Shown one piece after another: positions 17,101-23,518 of a stretch of DNA of 64,000 nt. The stretch is from Haloarcula laminariae. GTDB taxonomy: Archaea; Halobacteriota; Halobacteria; Halobacteriales; Haloarculaceae. The translations under genes were made by a program, and so were the position numbers. The notes beneath the pieces were generated by a model. It saw only the letters and a list, made by a program, of their open reading frames with translations. It did not search any database and had not been told where the DNA came from. How positions within the stretch are numbered: position 1 is the stretch's first letter; each line of letters begins with the position of its first letter. The stretch is taken from positions 620,001-684,000 of the forward strand of contig NZ_JAMZFY010000001.1 in assembly GCF_025457605.1 (NCBI RefSeq), read 5' to 3'.

Positions 17101-18064
17101 GACCACCGAGGCATTCGAGCCGGGTAACTACACGCTGACTGGGACGGCTGAGGACGGCCGCCCGGTGTCGCTGAACGGCTCGGACGCGTTCAATATCAGT
17201 ATCAGCGAGGAACCGCTCCCGCCGGCGAATCTGACCGTCGAAGTCGACGGGCAGAACGTCTCTATCGAGAACCCGAGCGAGACCAACGTCACTGTCACGG
17301 CCGCACCCGAGACGGGCGCGAACGTGACGCTGAGCGCACCGGCCGGTGAGACGACTACTGGAGCGTTCGAGCCGGGCAACTACACGCTGACCGGAGCGGC
17401 CGAGGACGGACGTGCGGTGTCGCTGAACGACTCGGACACGCTCGATATCAGCATCAGCGAACCGTCGCTCCCGCCGGCGAACCTGACCGTCGAGGTCGAC
17501 GGGCAGAACGTCTCCATCGAGAACCCCAGCGAAACCGACGTGGTCGTCACGGCCGCGCCCGAGGTGGGTGCGAACGTGACGCTGAGCGCACCGGCCGACG
17601 AGACGGTCACGGCGCCGCTGGAGCCGGGTACCTACACCTTGACCGGCACGGCGGAGGATGGCCGCTCGGTGTCGCTGAACGGTTCGGAACAGCTCGCTAT
17701 CACCGTGGAGTCGCCGCCGGCGACCGACGAACCGACGCCGACGGAGACCGAGACGCCGGAGTCGACGCCTGAACCCACGGCGGAACAGACCCCTGAACCG
17801 ACGGCCGAACCGACTCCGGAGTCTACCCCGGAGCCGACTGACACGCCCGAACCGACGGCAGAACCGACCCCTGAGCCGACCGACACGCCCGAACCGACTC
17901 CGGAGTCTACCCCGGAGCCGACCGATACGCCCGAACCGACGGCAGAACCAACGCCCGAACCGACTCCGGAATCCACCCCTGAGCCGACCGACACGCCCGA
18001 ATCGACGCCCGAGCCGACTGACGACGAGTCGCCCCTGGGGGCTCTCTCGGGACTCCTCCCGTAA
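14177..18064 (+). CDS. Giant secreted repeat protein (1295 aa): Gln-rich 23-residue repeats, 84-residue beta repeats, Pro/Thr-rich tail
   Basis: The N terminus (MTRALTLVLVALLLGSVVSV) is a Sec-type signal peptide, probably cut after A-A near residue 23. Residues about 84-378 are 23-residue repeats around a (N/S)VTQ(I/L)Q core with Ala/Gly-rich connectors. Residues about 430-595 hold two diverged beta repeats (DPGTYTLTAET type), residues 596-1183 seven regular 84-residue repeats, and the last ~110 residues are TPEPT/TAEPT low complexity ending SPLGALSGLLP. I counted about 44 N-glycosylation sequons in the seven repeats. There is no C-terminal transmembrane helix or PGF-CTERM motif, so it may be released or held non-covalently. 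An upstream GTG (14162) is a less likely start because it would put charged residues before the signal peptide. It is probably a surface adhesin, matrix or mucin-like protein; the function is inferred. Confidence 0.8.
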   Translation: MTRALTLVLVALLLGSVVSVSAAQLGTGPQQVDEGAQSGDAVDYEALSERLDALASVNATSNGQPSNLSEDERAAATRGAEAGINLTQQQGVNVTQEQRQAAIDAARSAASRQQNASGEEIAAAATGATHGALLQSQSVNVTQLQAGIYASTAGALSQSQTAETAQLQSAAYGAAHGSVAQHQRVNVTQLQYAAVGSAAGAAGGAAQQVTVSQIREAAQGAAYGSLTGNQSVSVTQIQAAAFGAAGGGAEGGDDQDPKKVQEASMGAASGAVVQSQSVSVTQIQAATRGACRGALTAGQEASVTQIQAAAAGASQGTVVQIQQVTIIQIQTAAQSAASGAISQFQRATVTQIQSAAKGAGEGALSLTQRQTVTVEQIQVRTAGAAADAAGTAAEINIFNEQTIEVYASGGVESDRAPDGGTDTDEDSLRSLFASAGDGGVFLANPNDEAVTVTLTGEDNPQTVTLAAGESTTVDLDAGTYTLTAETSDGRTVQIAGRDELTLSVGSALQSLSASVENQTVTVGNPNDDRVRVTVSADGEAVTEFEVPRNFEASQRLDPGTYTLTAETTSGEGVPIDGSDEATVSIEGDQPEEPEEPVNLSVAVDGRNVSIENPSDTSVNVTAAPETGENVSVDAAAGETTTATLAPGNYTLTGEAGDRTVLLNGSEQLAVSVEDGGPAEPVNLSVAVDGQNVSIENPSDTSVNVTAAAEGGDDRTVDVAANETVTETFAPGNYTLTGAAENRPVDLNGQPELSITVASDQPDEPVNLSVAVDGQNVSIENPSNASVNVTAVPETGENASIDAAAGMTTTATLAPGNYTLTGEAGNRTVLLNGSEQLAVSVEAEGPAAPVNLSVAVDGQNVSIENPSNASVNVTAAPEEGANRTVAVPPADTVTETFEPGNYTLTGAAGDGRPVSLNGSDAFNISVSAEPLQPANLTVEVDGQNVSVDNPSETNVTVTAAPETGANVTLNAPAEGTTTEAFEPGNYTLTGTAEDGRPVSLNGSDAFNISISEEPLPPANLTVEVDGQNVSIENPSETNVTVTAAPETGANVTLSAPAGETTTGAFEPGNYTLTGAAEDGRAVSLNDSDTLDISISEPSLPPANLTVEVDGQNVSIENPSETDVVVTAAPEVGANVTLSAPADETVTAPLEPGTYTLTGTAEDGRSVSLNGSEQLAITVESPPATDEPTPTETETPESTPEPTAEQTPEPTAEPTPESTPEPTDTPEPTAEPTPEPTDTPEPTPESTPEPTDTPEPTAEPTPEPTPESTPEPTDTPESTPEPTDDESPLGALSGLLP
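14426..15310 (+). repeat. Eleven or so 69-bp (23-codon) degenerate tandem repeats
   Basis: The core hexapeptide VTQ(I/L)Q recurs at about residues 93, 140, 163, 186, 210, 233, 279, 302, 325, 348 and 373 of the surface protein. That is multiples of 23 with slips of one or two. The unit reads roughly V-x-V-T-Q-I-Q-x-A-A-x-G-A-A-x-G-A-L-x-Q-x-Q. Two expected units, near 116 and 257, have decayed. Confidence 0.7.
15962..17725 (+). repeat. Seven perfect-length 252-bp tandem repeats
   Basis: Units start at 15962, 16214, 16466, 16718, 16970, 17222 and 17474, with no length variation. Each encodes 84 residues of the form P-(V/A)-NL(S/T)V-x-VDGQNVSIENPS ... APGNYTLTG ... LNGS ..., a beta-sandwich-like module. 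Units 1 and 3 resemble each other, as do 2 and 4, which points to duplication of a two-unit block. Confidence 0.9.
17726..18030 (+). repeat. Low-complexity Thr-Pro-Glu coding repeat
   Basis: Short direct repeats such as GAACCGAC and ACACGCCCGAACCGAC encode TPEPT/TAEPT/TDTPEPT runs. Such extended, probably O-glycosylated stalks often lie at the wall-proximal end of archaeal surface proteins. The tract is likely to vary in length between strains. Confidence 0.8.
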
Positions 18065-19093
18065 TCACTCGACGGGCGTGTGGGTGACGCGGTACCCTTC
18101 GTCGGTGCGTGCCACCGCGTCGACGGCGTGGAAGCGGATGCGCCGTTCCTGTTTCGTGTTGACGGCGAAGTCGTAATACTCGGCCTCGTAGCCCGGCTCC
18201 TTGCCGTCGGCGCGGCGCTTGGCCACCCACTCCCGGTGGGCGTCCAGACGCTCTTGGGCGATTCGTTGGGAGCGCTCGCCGACGCGGTCGACGCGGTCGT
18301 CGAGGGCCGCCAACAGGTCGGCGTCGCGCTCGATACCGACGGAGTCGCGGCCGGCCACCATCGCCGCCAGCGTCGTCGTGCCCGTCCCGAGGAACGGGTC
18401 CAGGACGGTGTCGCCCCGGACCGAGAACATCGAGACGAGGCGGTGGGGAATCGCCAGCGGGAACGCGCCGGAGCGGTCCCGCAGCCCGTCGTCGATGTCC
18501 TGGGTCTCGCCGGGGAGGTCCCAGAGGTCCGAGAACCACTCGTTGCGCTCCTCCCAGAAGTACGCGCTCTCGTAGCGGCGGTCGGCCCCCGGCTCCAGCG
18601 TGCGGCGCTCGCCGTTGCGGAAGACGAGGATGTGTTCGTGTTCCAGCGTCGGATAGGCGTTGGGCGGGACCATCCCAGAGCCCATGAACTTCGCGCCGCT
18701 GTTCGTCGGCTTGCGCCAGAGGATGTCGGGCAGCGCCCGCAGACCATGGTCTGTCAGCCGGGTCGTTATCTCGGCGTGGTTGGGGTACTGACGGAAACCG
18801 TCGGAGAGCGAGCGGGTGGCGTCGCCGACGTTGATGCAGGCGATGCCGCCGGGGGCGAGCACGCGCGCCAGTTCGGCCCAGACGGTATCGAGCACGTCGT
18901 GCATCAGCGAGAAGGCGCGGTCGCCGTCGCCGGCCCCGAGCGCGTCGGCGATGTCGGGCTCCAGGGCCCCGAAGATGTCGTCCCACATCTCTATCATCGG
19001 ATACGGCGGGGACGTGACGACCAGTTCGACGCTGTCGTCGTCGAGCGGCAGGTCGCGGGCGTCGCCGGTTATGGCCCGGTGGCGCGTCTCCAT
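18065..19093 (-). CDS. zim: Orphan DNA methyltransferase, beta class, probably the haloarchaeal CTAG methylase
   Basis: The 342-residue SAM-dependent methylase has the catalytic motif TSPPY at residues 27-31 ahead of the SAM-binding DPFLGTG motif at 232-238. This circular order defines the beta class. S-P-P-Y is typical of N4-cytosine enzymes, whereas N6-adenine enzymes usually have D-P-P-Y. The opening (ITGDARDLPLDDDSVELVV, then YPMIEMWDD) resembles the conserved solitary haloarchaeal CTAG methylase, from which I take the symbol. No restriction endonuclease gene is nearby. CTAG is visibly rare in the window, which agrees with that target. The gene ends exactly at the stop of the convergent surface protein gene. 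Confidence 0.8.
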   Translation of the reverse strand: METRHRAITGDARDLPLDDDSVELVVTSPPYPMIEMWDDIFGALEPDIADALGAGDGDRAFSLMHDVLDTVWAELARVLAPGGIACINVGDATRSLSDGFRQYPNHAEITTRLTDHGLRALPDILWRKPTNSGAKFMGSGMVPPNAYPTLEHEHILVFRNGERRTLEPGADRRYESAYFWEERNEWFSDLWDLPGETQDIDDGLRDRSGAFPLAIPHRLVSMFSVRGDTVLDPFLGTGTTTLAAMVAGRDSVGIERDADLLAALDDRVDRVGERSQRIAQERLDAHREWVAKRRADGKEPGYEAEYYDFAVNTKQERRIRFHAVDAVARTDEGYRVTHTPVE

Positions 19094-19123
19094 ACGGGTC
19101 GATGCGGGGGCCCCGACTTGGGC

Positions 19124-20005
19124 TTACCGTTCGTCGATAAGCGTCTTTATCTCGTTTATCTTCGCGGTCTGTTGCTCGTTGGCCGCGGCTATCTCCTCAA
19201 TCTCCTCGGCGACCTCCTCGGCGTTCTCGGCGGTCATGTCGACCATGCTCGCGACCTCCTCGGTGGAGGCGGCCTGTTCGTCGGTGGCGGAGGCGACCTC
19301 CTCGGCGCCGCGGGCGGCCTCCTTGACGGAGTCGTCGATGTCGCGCAGGATTTCGACGGTCTCCGTGACCTGTTCGATACCGGACTCGACCTGTTCGTTG
19401 GCCTCGTCGATGCTCTCGACTGTGTCCTCGGTGTCCGCCTTGATGTTCGAGACGAGCTGTTCGATTTCGGTGGCGTTCTGCTGGGACTCCTCGGCGAGGG
19501 ACTTGACCTCGTCGGCGACGACGGCAAAGCCCTCGCCGGCCTCGCCGGCGCGGGCGGCCTCGATGGAGGCGTTCAGCGCCAGCATGTTCGTCTGGTCGGC
19601 GATGTCGTTGATGACATCGACTATCTCGTCTATCTCGTCGATGCGTCCACGGAGCTGTTTGACGTCCTCCGAGACCATCTCGTTGGCCTCGTCGACGGCC
19701 TCCATGGCGTCGATGGCGTCGTCCGCGACGTCGCGGCCCTCGTCCGCCAGCTCCCTGGCGCGCTCGCTGACCTGCTGGACCTGGTTCGCGCTGGAGGCGA
19801 CCTCCTCGACGGTCGCCGAGAGGTTCGAGACTTCCCCCGCGACCTCCCGCATGTTGTCGGACTGCTGGTTGGCGAGGTCGCTTATCTCCTGTGAACTCCC
19901 AGAGACGTTCTCGGACGTGCGCAACAGTTCGTCGATGGCACTCCCGAGCTCCTGTTCCGTCTCGTCGGCCATCCCCTGACCACCACTACCGAAGTCCGTA
20001 GCCAT
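19124..20005 (-). CDS. Soluble methyl-accepting chemotaxis-type signalling protein
   Basis: The 293-residue protein is almost only an MCP signalling domain. It is a long acidic coiled coil with the hairpin tip DQTNMLALNASIEAARAGE (about residues 140-160) that contacts CheA and CheW, followed by GFAVVADEVKSLAEES. There is no transmembrane helix and no recognisable sensor (PAS, globin, GAF) domain; the N-terminal 40 residues are too short for one. Such cytoplasmic transducers would need to sense through the coiled coil or a partner. It is monocistronic by spacing, 162 bases from tfb, with no che genes in the window. Confidence 0.9.
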   Translation of the reverse strand: MATDFGSGGQGMADETEQELGSAIDELLRTSENVSGSSQEISDLANQQSDNMREVAGEVSNLSATVEEVASSANQVQQVSERARELADEGRDVADDAIDAMEAVDEANEMVSEDVKQLRGRIDEIDEIVDVINDIADQTNMLALNASIEAARAGEAGEGFAVVADEVKSLAEESQQNATEIEQLVSNIKADTEDTVESIDEANEQVESGIEQVTETVEILRDIDDSVKEAARGAEEVASATDEQAASTEEVASMVDMTAENAEEVAEEIEEIAAANEQQTAKINEIKTLIDER

Positions 20006-20167
20006 GTACTGAACGCGTCTGGCCAGCGAATTAAACGTACCTCCGCGGTTATCAGCCCTGATTCTCCGCGGGCGAAAAAGTGCCGGTCAGCCCGTACTGC
20101 CGGTGGTACCAAACTGACGGAACCGCCCCCGGCGGCGGATATATCTCCGAACGGACAGCCGGCGATG

Positions 20168-21130
20168 TCAGGCGACGGGGAGGTCCTGCTCGGCTTCCAG
20201 CAGCTCGTGGTAGCGGTTGCGAATCGTGACCTCGGAGATGTCGGCGACCTCGCTGACGGCGGCCTGCGTGGTCTTCTCGTTGGTGAGCAGGGCAGCGGCG
20301 TACACCGCGGCGGCGGCCAGTCCGACCGGCGATTTCCCGGAGTGGACGCCCTGCTCCTTGGCGTTCTGGAGGAGCTGGCGGGCGCGGTGTTCGGCTTCGT
20401 CGGAGAGCTCAAGCGAGGAGGCAAAGCGGGGGACGTAGCTCTCGGGGTCGGCCGGCTTCACTTCGAGACCCAGCTCGCGGACGACGTAGCGGTAGGTGCG
20501 AGCGATTTCGCTTTTCTCGACGCGGGACACTTCAGTGATCTCGTCGAGGCTCCGCGGGACGCCGGCCTGTCGAGCGGCGGCGTAGACCGAGGCCGTCGAG
20601 ACGCCCTCGATGGAGCGGCCCGGCAGGAGGTCCTCGTCGAGGGCCCGCCGGTAGATGACGCTCGCGGTCTCGCGGACGTTCTCGGGGAGACCCAGGGCCG
20701 ACGCCATTCGGTCTATCTCGCCCAGCGCCTGCTTGAGATTGCGTTCCTTGGAGTCACGGGTGCGGAAGCGCTCGTTCCACTTGCGCAGGCGCTGCATCTT
20801 CTGGCGCTGCTTGCCCGACAGGGAGTTGCCGTAGGCGTCCTTGTCGCGCCAGTCGATGTTGGTCGACAGCCCCTTGTCGTGCATCATGTTCGTCGTCGGG
20901 GCGCCGACGCGGGACTTCTGGTCCTTCTCGCTGGAGTCGAAGGCGCGCCACTCGGGGCCGCGGTCTATCTCGTCCGACTCGACGACCAGTCCGCAGTCCT
21001 CACACACCGTCTCGCCGTGTTCGTCGTCGATGACGAGCGAGCCGCTACACTCCGGGCAGGCCGTCGATTCCGACTCGGTCGATTCCGCTTCTGTCTCCTC
21101 TGTGTGCTGTCGCGTTCGTGTTTCGTTCAT
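20168..21130 (-). CDS. tfb: Transcription initiation factor IIB (TFB)
   Basis: The 320-residue general transcription factor bridges TBP on the promoter and RNA polymerase. An acidic N-terminal leader precedes the zinc ribbon (CPECSG...CEDCG, residues about 24-45). The B-finger/linker region with GPEWRAFD and the conserved RVGAPTTNMMHDKGLST follows, then two cyclin-like repeats, ending in a helix-turn-helix DISEVTIRNRYHEL that reads the BRE. The ATG was chosen by family length; a longer in-frame reading runs into the promoter leader. Haloarchaea carry several TFB paralogues, so which one this is cannot be told. Confidence 0.95.
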   Translation of the reverse strand: MNETRTRQHTEETEAESTESESTACPECSGSLVIDDEHGETVCEDCGLVVESDEIDRGPEWRAFDSSEKDQKSRVGAPTTNMMHDKGLSTNIDWRDKDAYGNSLSGKQRQKMQRLRKWNERFRTRDSKERNLKQALGEIDRMASALGLPENVRETASVIYRRALDEDLLPGRSIEGVSTASVYAAARQAGVPRSLDEITEVSRVEKSEIARTYRYVVRELGLEVKPADPESYVPRFASSLELSDEAEHRARQLLQNAKEQGVHSGKSPVGLAAAAVYAAALLTNEKTTQAAVSEVADISEVTIRNRYHELLEAEQDLPVA

Positions 21131-21214
21131 TGGTTGCGATGGCGGGGGCTCACCGGGCACAGACACTGCTGAGGAACCCGGAGGCAATCGGTAAAACTGA
21201 ATCCGTTCGAAAGA

Positions 21215-21226
21215 CATTTAAAAATT
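21215..21226 (-). promoter_or_regulatory. TATA box of tfb
   Basis: Read on the minus strand, AATTTTTAAATG lies about 90 bases upstream of the tfb ATG, which would give a leader of roughly 65 nt. That is long for this organism and leaves room for post-transcriptional control. Confidence 0.45.
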
Positions 21227-21338
21227 GTGGTATCGGGTGGTTGCCGACAGTCTCACGCCACCTACGACCGGTTTCCATACGGTAGCGGACGCCATTCAAA
21301 TAACAACCATCATGAATCATCCGGTAGTTACCCCGGCC

Positions 21339-21845
21339 ATGGACATCGCTATCGGGAGCGAGAACCCGGTGAAAGTGAGCGCGGTCGAGCGTGTCTGTCC
21401 CGACGCCGAAACGACTGCCCTCGCGGTCGATTCCGGCGTCCCGGAACAGCCCTGGGGCCGCGAGGAGACGGTCCGGGGCGCCGACAACCGCGCGGCCGCC
21501 GCCCGGTCGGCGACTGGCGCCGACTACGGCGTCGGTATCGAGGGCGGCGTCGCCGAGCGCGACTCGCCGCCGGGGCTGTGGCTCATCATGTGGGCCGCCG
21601 TCACCGACGGCACGACGACCCACTTCGGCGCCGGCCCGTCGATTCGCCTCCCAGACGCCGTGGCCGACCGACTCCGGGACGGCGAGGAACTCGGCCCCGT
21701 TCTCGACGACGAACTCGGCCGCGAGGCGCTCGGGAAACAGGAGGGCGCTATCGGCGTCTACACCGGCGGGCGCGTCGGCCGGACGGACGCCCTTGCCGAC
21801 GCCGTCGCCGGGGCCGTCGGCCCGTTCGAAAGCGACGCCTACTGA
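21339..21845 (+). CDS. Inosine/xanthosine triphosphatase-type nucleotide pyrophosphatase (DUF84)
   Basis: The 168-residue house-cleaning enzyme resembles YjjX and archaeal DUF84 proteins, which hydrolyse non-canonical purine triphosphates. It begins MDIAIGSENPVKVSAVE, the standard G-S-x-N-P-x-K opening, and has SGVPEQPWG, GADNRA, YGVGIEGGV, LIMWAAV and LGKQEGAIGVYTGG, all family signatures. An ATG nine codons earlier is possible, but the AT-rich block before it fits a leaderless start at the chosen codon. The last seven bases overlap the convergent DUF892 gene. Confidence 0.88.
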   Translation: MDIAIGSENPVKVSAVERVCPDAETTALAVDSGVPEQPWGREETVRGADNRAAAARSATGADYGVGIEGGVAERDSPPGLWLIMWAAVTDGTTTHFGAGPSIRLPDAVADRLRDGEELGPVLDDELGREALGKQEGAIGVYTGGRVGRTDALADAVAGAVGPFESDAY

Positions 21846-22363
21846 CGGCCCAGTATCTCGTTCAGGCGCGTCTCGACGCTCCCGTGGCCCGCGAGCCCCC
21901 GCAGTTTCCGGAGCGTCTTCTCCTCCTGGCCGAGGTTGGCCTCCAGCGGCGCGACCACGTCGTCGCCGACCTCGGCCGTCCTCGCCGTCCGCAATAGCCC
22001 CTCGTAGCTGGTTATCTCGATGCGTTCCGTCGCCGTCGCGACGTCGAGATAGTAGTCGTCACGGACGGCGTCGGTCGCCGCCCGTTCGTCGAACGCCGCG
22101 CGGTCGGCCAGCAGGCCGTCGACGAGCGGGCTCTCGCGCCGCTCCGGCTCCGCACCCAGCGCCTCGAAGGCGGCTTCGACGCGCCGGACCTGCGTCTCCG
22201 TCTCTTTGCGATGAATCGCGAACCCCTTGCTGAGGTTCTCGTCCGTCGCCGCCGCAGACAGCGATTCGAGTTCGTCGACTAGCTGTCGTTCCATCTCGTA
22301 GACGGCGGCCAGTTTGTCCCGGAACAGTTCCTCGAACGTCTCGATATCCTGTGGCGTGCTCAC
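21839..22363 (-). CDS. DUF892 (YciE-like) ferritin-fold protein
   Basis: The 174-residue all-helical protein of the YciE/DUF892 ferritin-like family shows the family opening FEELFRDKLAAVYEMERQLV. Further helices carry regularly spaced Glu/His (AIHRKETETQVRRVEAAFEAL, split here around residue 60) and the last helix EEKTLRKLRGLAGHG. Members are stress-induced and may bind a di-metal centre. I chose GTG (V-S-T-P-Q-D-I) as start because it begins right before the conserved region; an upstream GTG would add a non-conserved basic segment overlapping the next gene. Confidence 0.78.
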   Translation of the reverse strand: MSTPQDIETFEELFRDKLAAVYEMERQLVDELESLSAAATDENLSKGFAIHRKETETQVRRVEAAFEALGAEPERRESPLVDGLLADRAAFDERAATDAVRDDYYLDVATATERIEITSYEGLLRTARTAEVGDDVVAPLEANLGQEEKTLRKLRGLAGHGSVETRLNEILGRQ

Positions 22364-22416
22364 TGTGTCTCCCGTGGTGTCGTTGACGCGGCCGTCGGAA
22401 AACAGTTGTCTAGCTG

Positions 22417-23301
22417 TCAGTTCACGTCGTGGTTTCGCGAGAACCACCACTGGAGGACTCGCTTTCCGGGACAGCTACCGGCGACTTCGACGCCCGCCCG
22501 CATCACCGGTGTCCGCATCGATTCGGGGAGGAGCGCCGCGATAGCGACGCCGGCTTTCGCGGACGACCCGACGCTGTATCGCCGCCGCGGGTCGTCGCTG
22601 TCGGCCGCGATGCGTATCGTCTCCGCGACCGCCTCGGGCGTCGTGATGCCCGGTCCGCCGGACTTGACCGTGTGGAGCAGCTCCAGAATCTCGTAGAGGT
22701 CGGTGTAGGCCGCCCCGTGGTCGACGTCGACGAGTTCCTCGCGGACCCGGTCGTAGAACTCGGTCGCGACCACCGTCGGCTCGACGATGACGACGTCGAT
22801 GCCCTTGCCGCGGACCTCCTGACGGAGGGCCTGGCTGGCGCTCGTCAGCGCCGACTTCGACCCGCTGTAGCTCCCTGTCCCGGCCATCGGGAACCGGTCT
22901 GTGAGGCTCGTCACGTTGATAATCGTCCCCGACCCCTGTGCGCGCATCTGTGGCAACGCGGCCCGTATCGTCCGATGCGGGCCGAAGACGTTCACGTCGT
23001 ACTGGGCCGTGACCTTCTCCAGCGGCACGTCCTCGACCGGCCCCATCTGGCCGAAGCCGGCGTTGTTGACGAGACAGTCGAGTTGCCCCTGCTCGTCGAC
23101 GACCCGTTCGACCACCCGCTCGACGTCGTCCTCGGATGTGACGTCCAGCCGCGCCGTGTGGGCGCCCCGCTCGTCGAGCGCGGTCAGTTCGTCCCGGTCG
23201 CGAGCCGTCGCGTACACCGTCCAGCCGTCGTCGAGGAATTTCCTGGCGGCGACGCGCCCGGTACCCGACGAGCAGCCGGTGATGAGAACCGTATCACGCA
23301 T
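22417..23301 (-). CDS. Short-chain dehydrogenase/reductase
   Basis: The 294-residue classical SDR has an N-terminal Rossmann fold with TVLITGCSSGTGR (T-G-x3-G-x-G), LDVTSEDDVERVV, the NNAG motif (LVNNAGFGQ), catalytic Ser in NVTSL and the Y-x3-K pair in GSYSGSKSAL, then the long substrate-binding part VEPTVVATEFYDR. The SG(T)G and A-T-A-R-D cofactor region suggests NADP(H). The substrate is unknown. It lies 53 bases upstream of the DUF892 gene on the same strand and could be co-transcribed with it. Confidence 0.88.
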   Translation of the reverse strand: MRDTVLITGCSSGTGRVAARKFLDDGWTVYATARDRDELTALDERGAHTARLDVTSEDDVERVVERVVDEQGQLDCLVNNAGFGQMGPVEDVPLEKVTAQYDVNVFGPHRTIRAALPQMRAQGSGTIINVTSLTDRFPMAGTGSYSGSKSALTSASQALRQEVRGKGIDVVIVEPTVVATEFYDRVREELVDVDHGAAYTDLYEILELLHTVKSGGPGITTPEAVAETIRIAADSDDPRRRYSVGSSAKAGVAIAALLPESMRTPVMRAGVEVAGSCPGKRVLQWWFSRNHDVN

Positions 23302-23518
23302 CGCGTCGACGTAGGTGCTGTACCGTGAAATGTCCTTGAGCGCAGGTCCTCGGCGTTCTCTCGCCGACTACGTACCGGAAGCGTACCGAGAGAGACGTCC
23401 TGTGGCACGTGGGTTCGGCCGAAGAAATCGGTCGTACCCGTTGGGTCAGTCGTGAGCCGGCACCGTAATCTGCCGGACCCGACTGGGAACTCACCGGCCA
23501 ATCGTTACAACCGACCGT

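Noticed and set aside
15139-17610. Regular series of minus-strand open frames of about 76-83 codons under the surface protein
   Set aside because: They repeat every 252 bp because they are the reverse complement of the coding tandem repeats; Ser/Val/Pro-rich shadows without independent start signals.
15962-17725. CRISPR or satellite-like array
   Set aside because: The repeats are contiguous, 252 bp, in frame and protein-coding, with no spacers.
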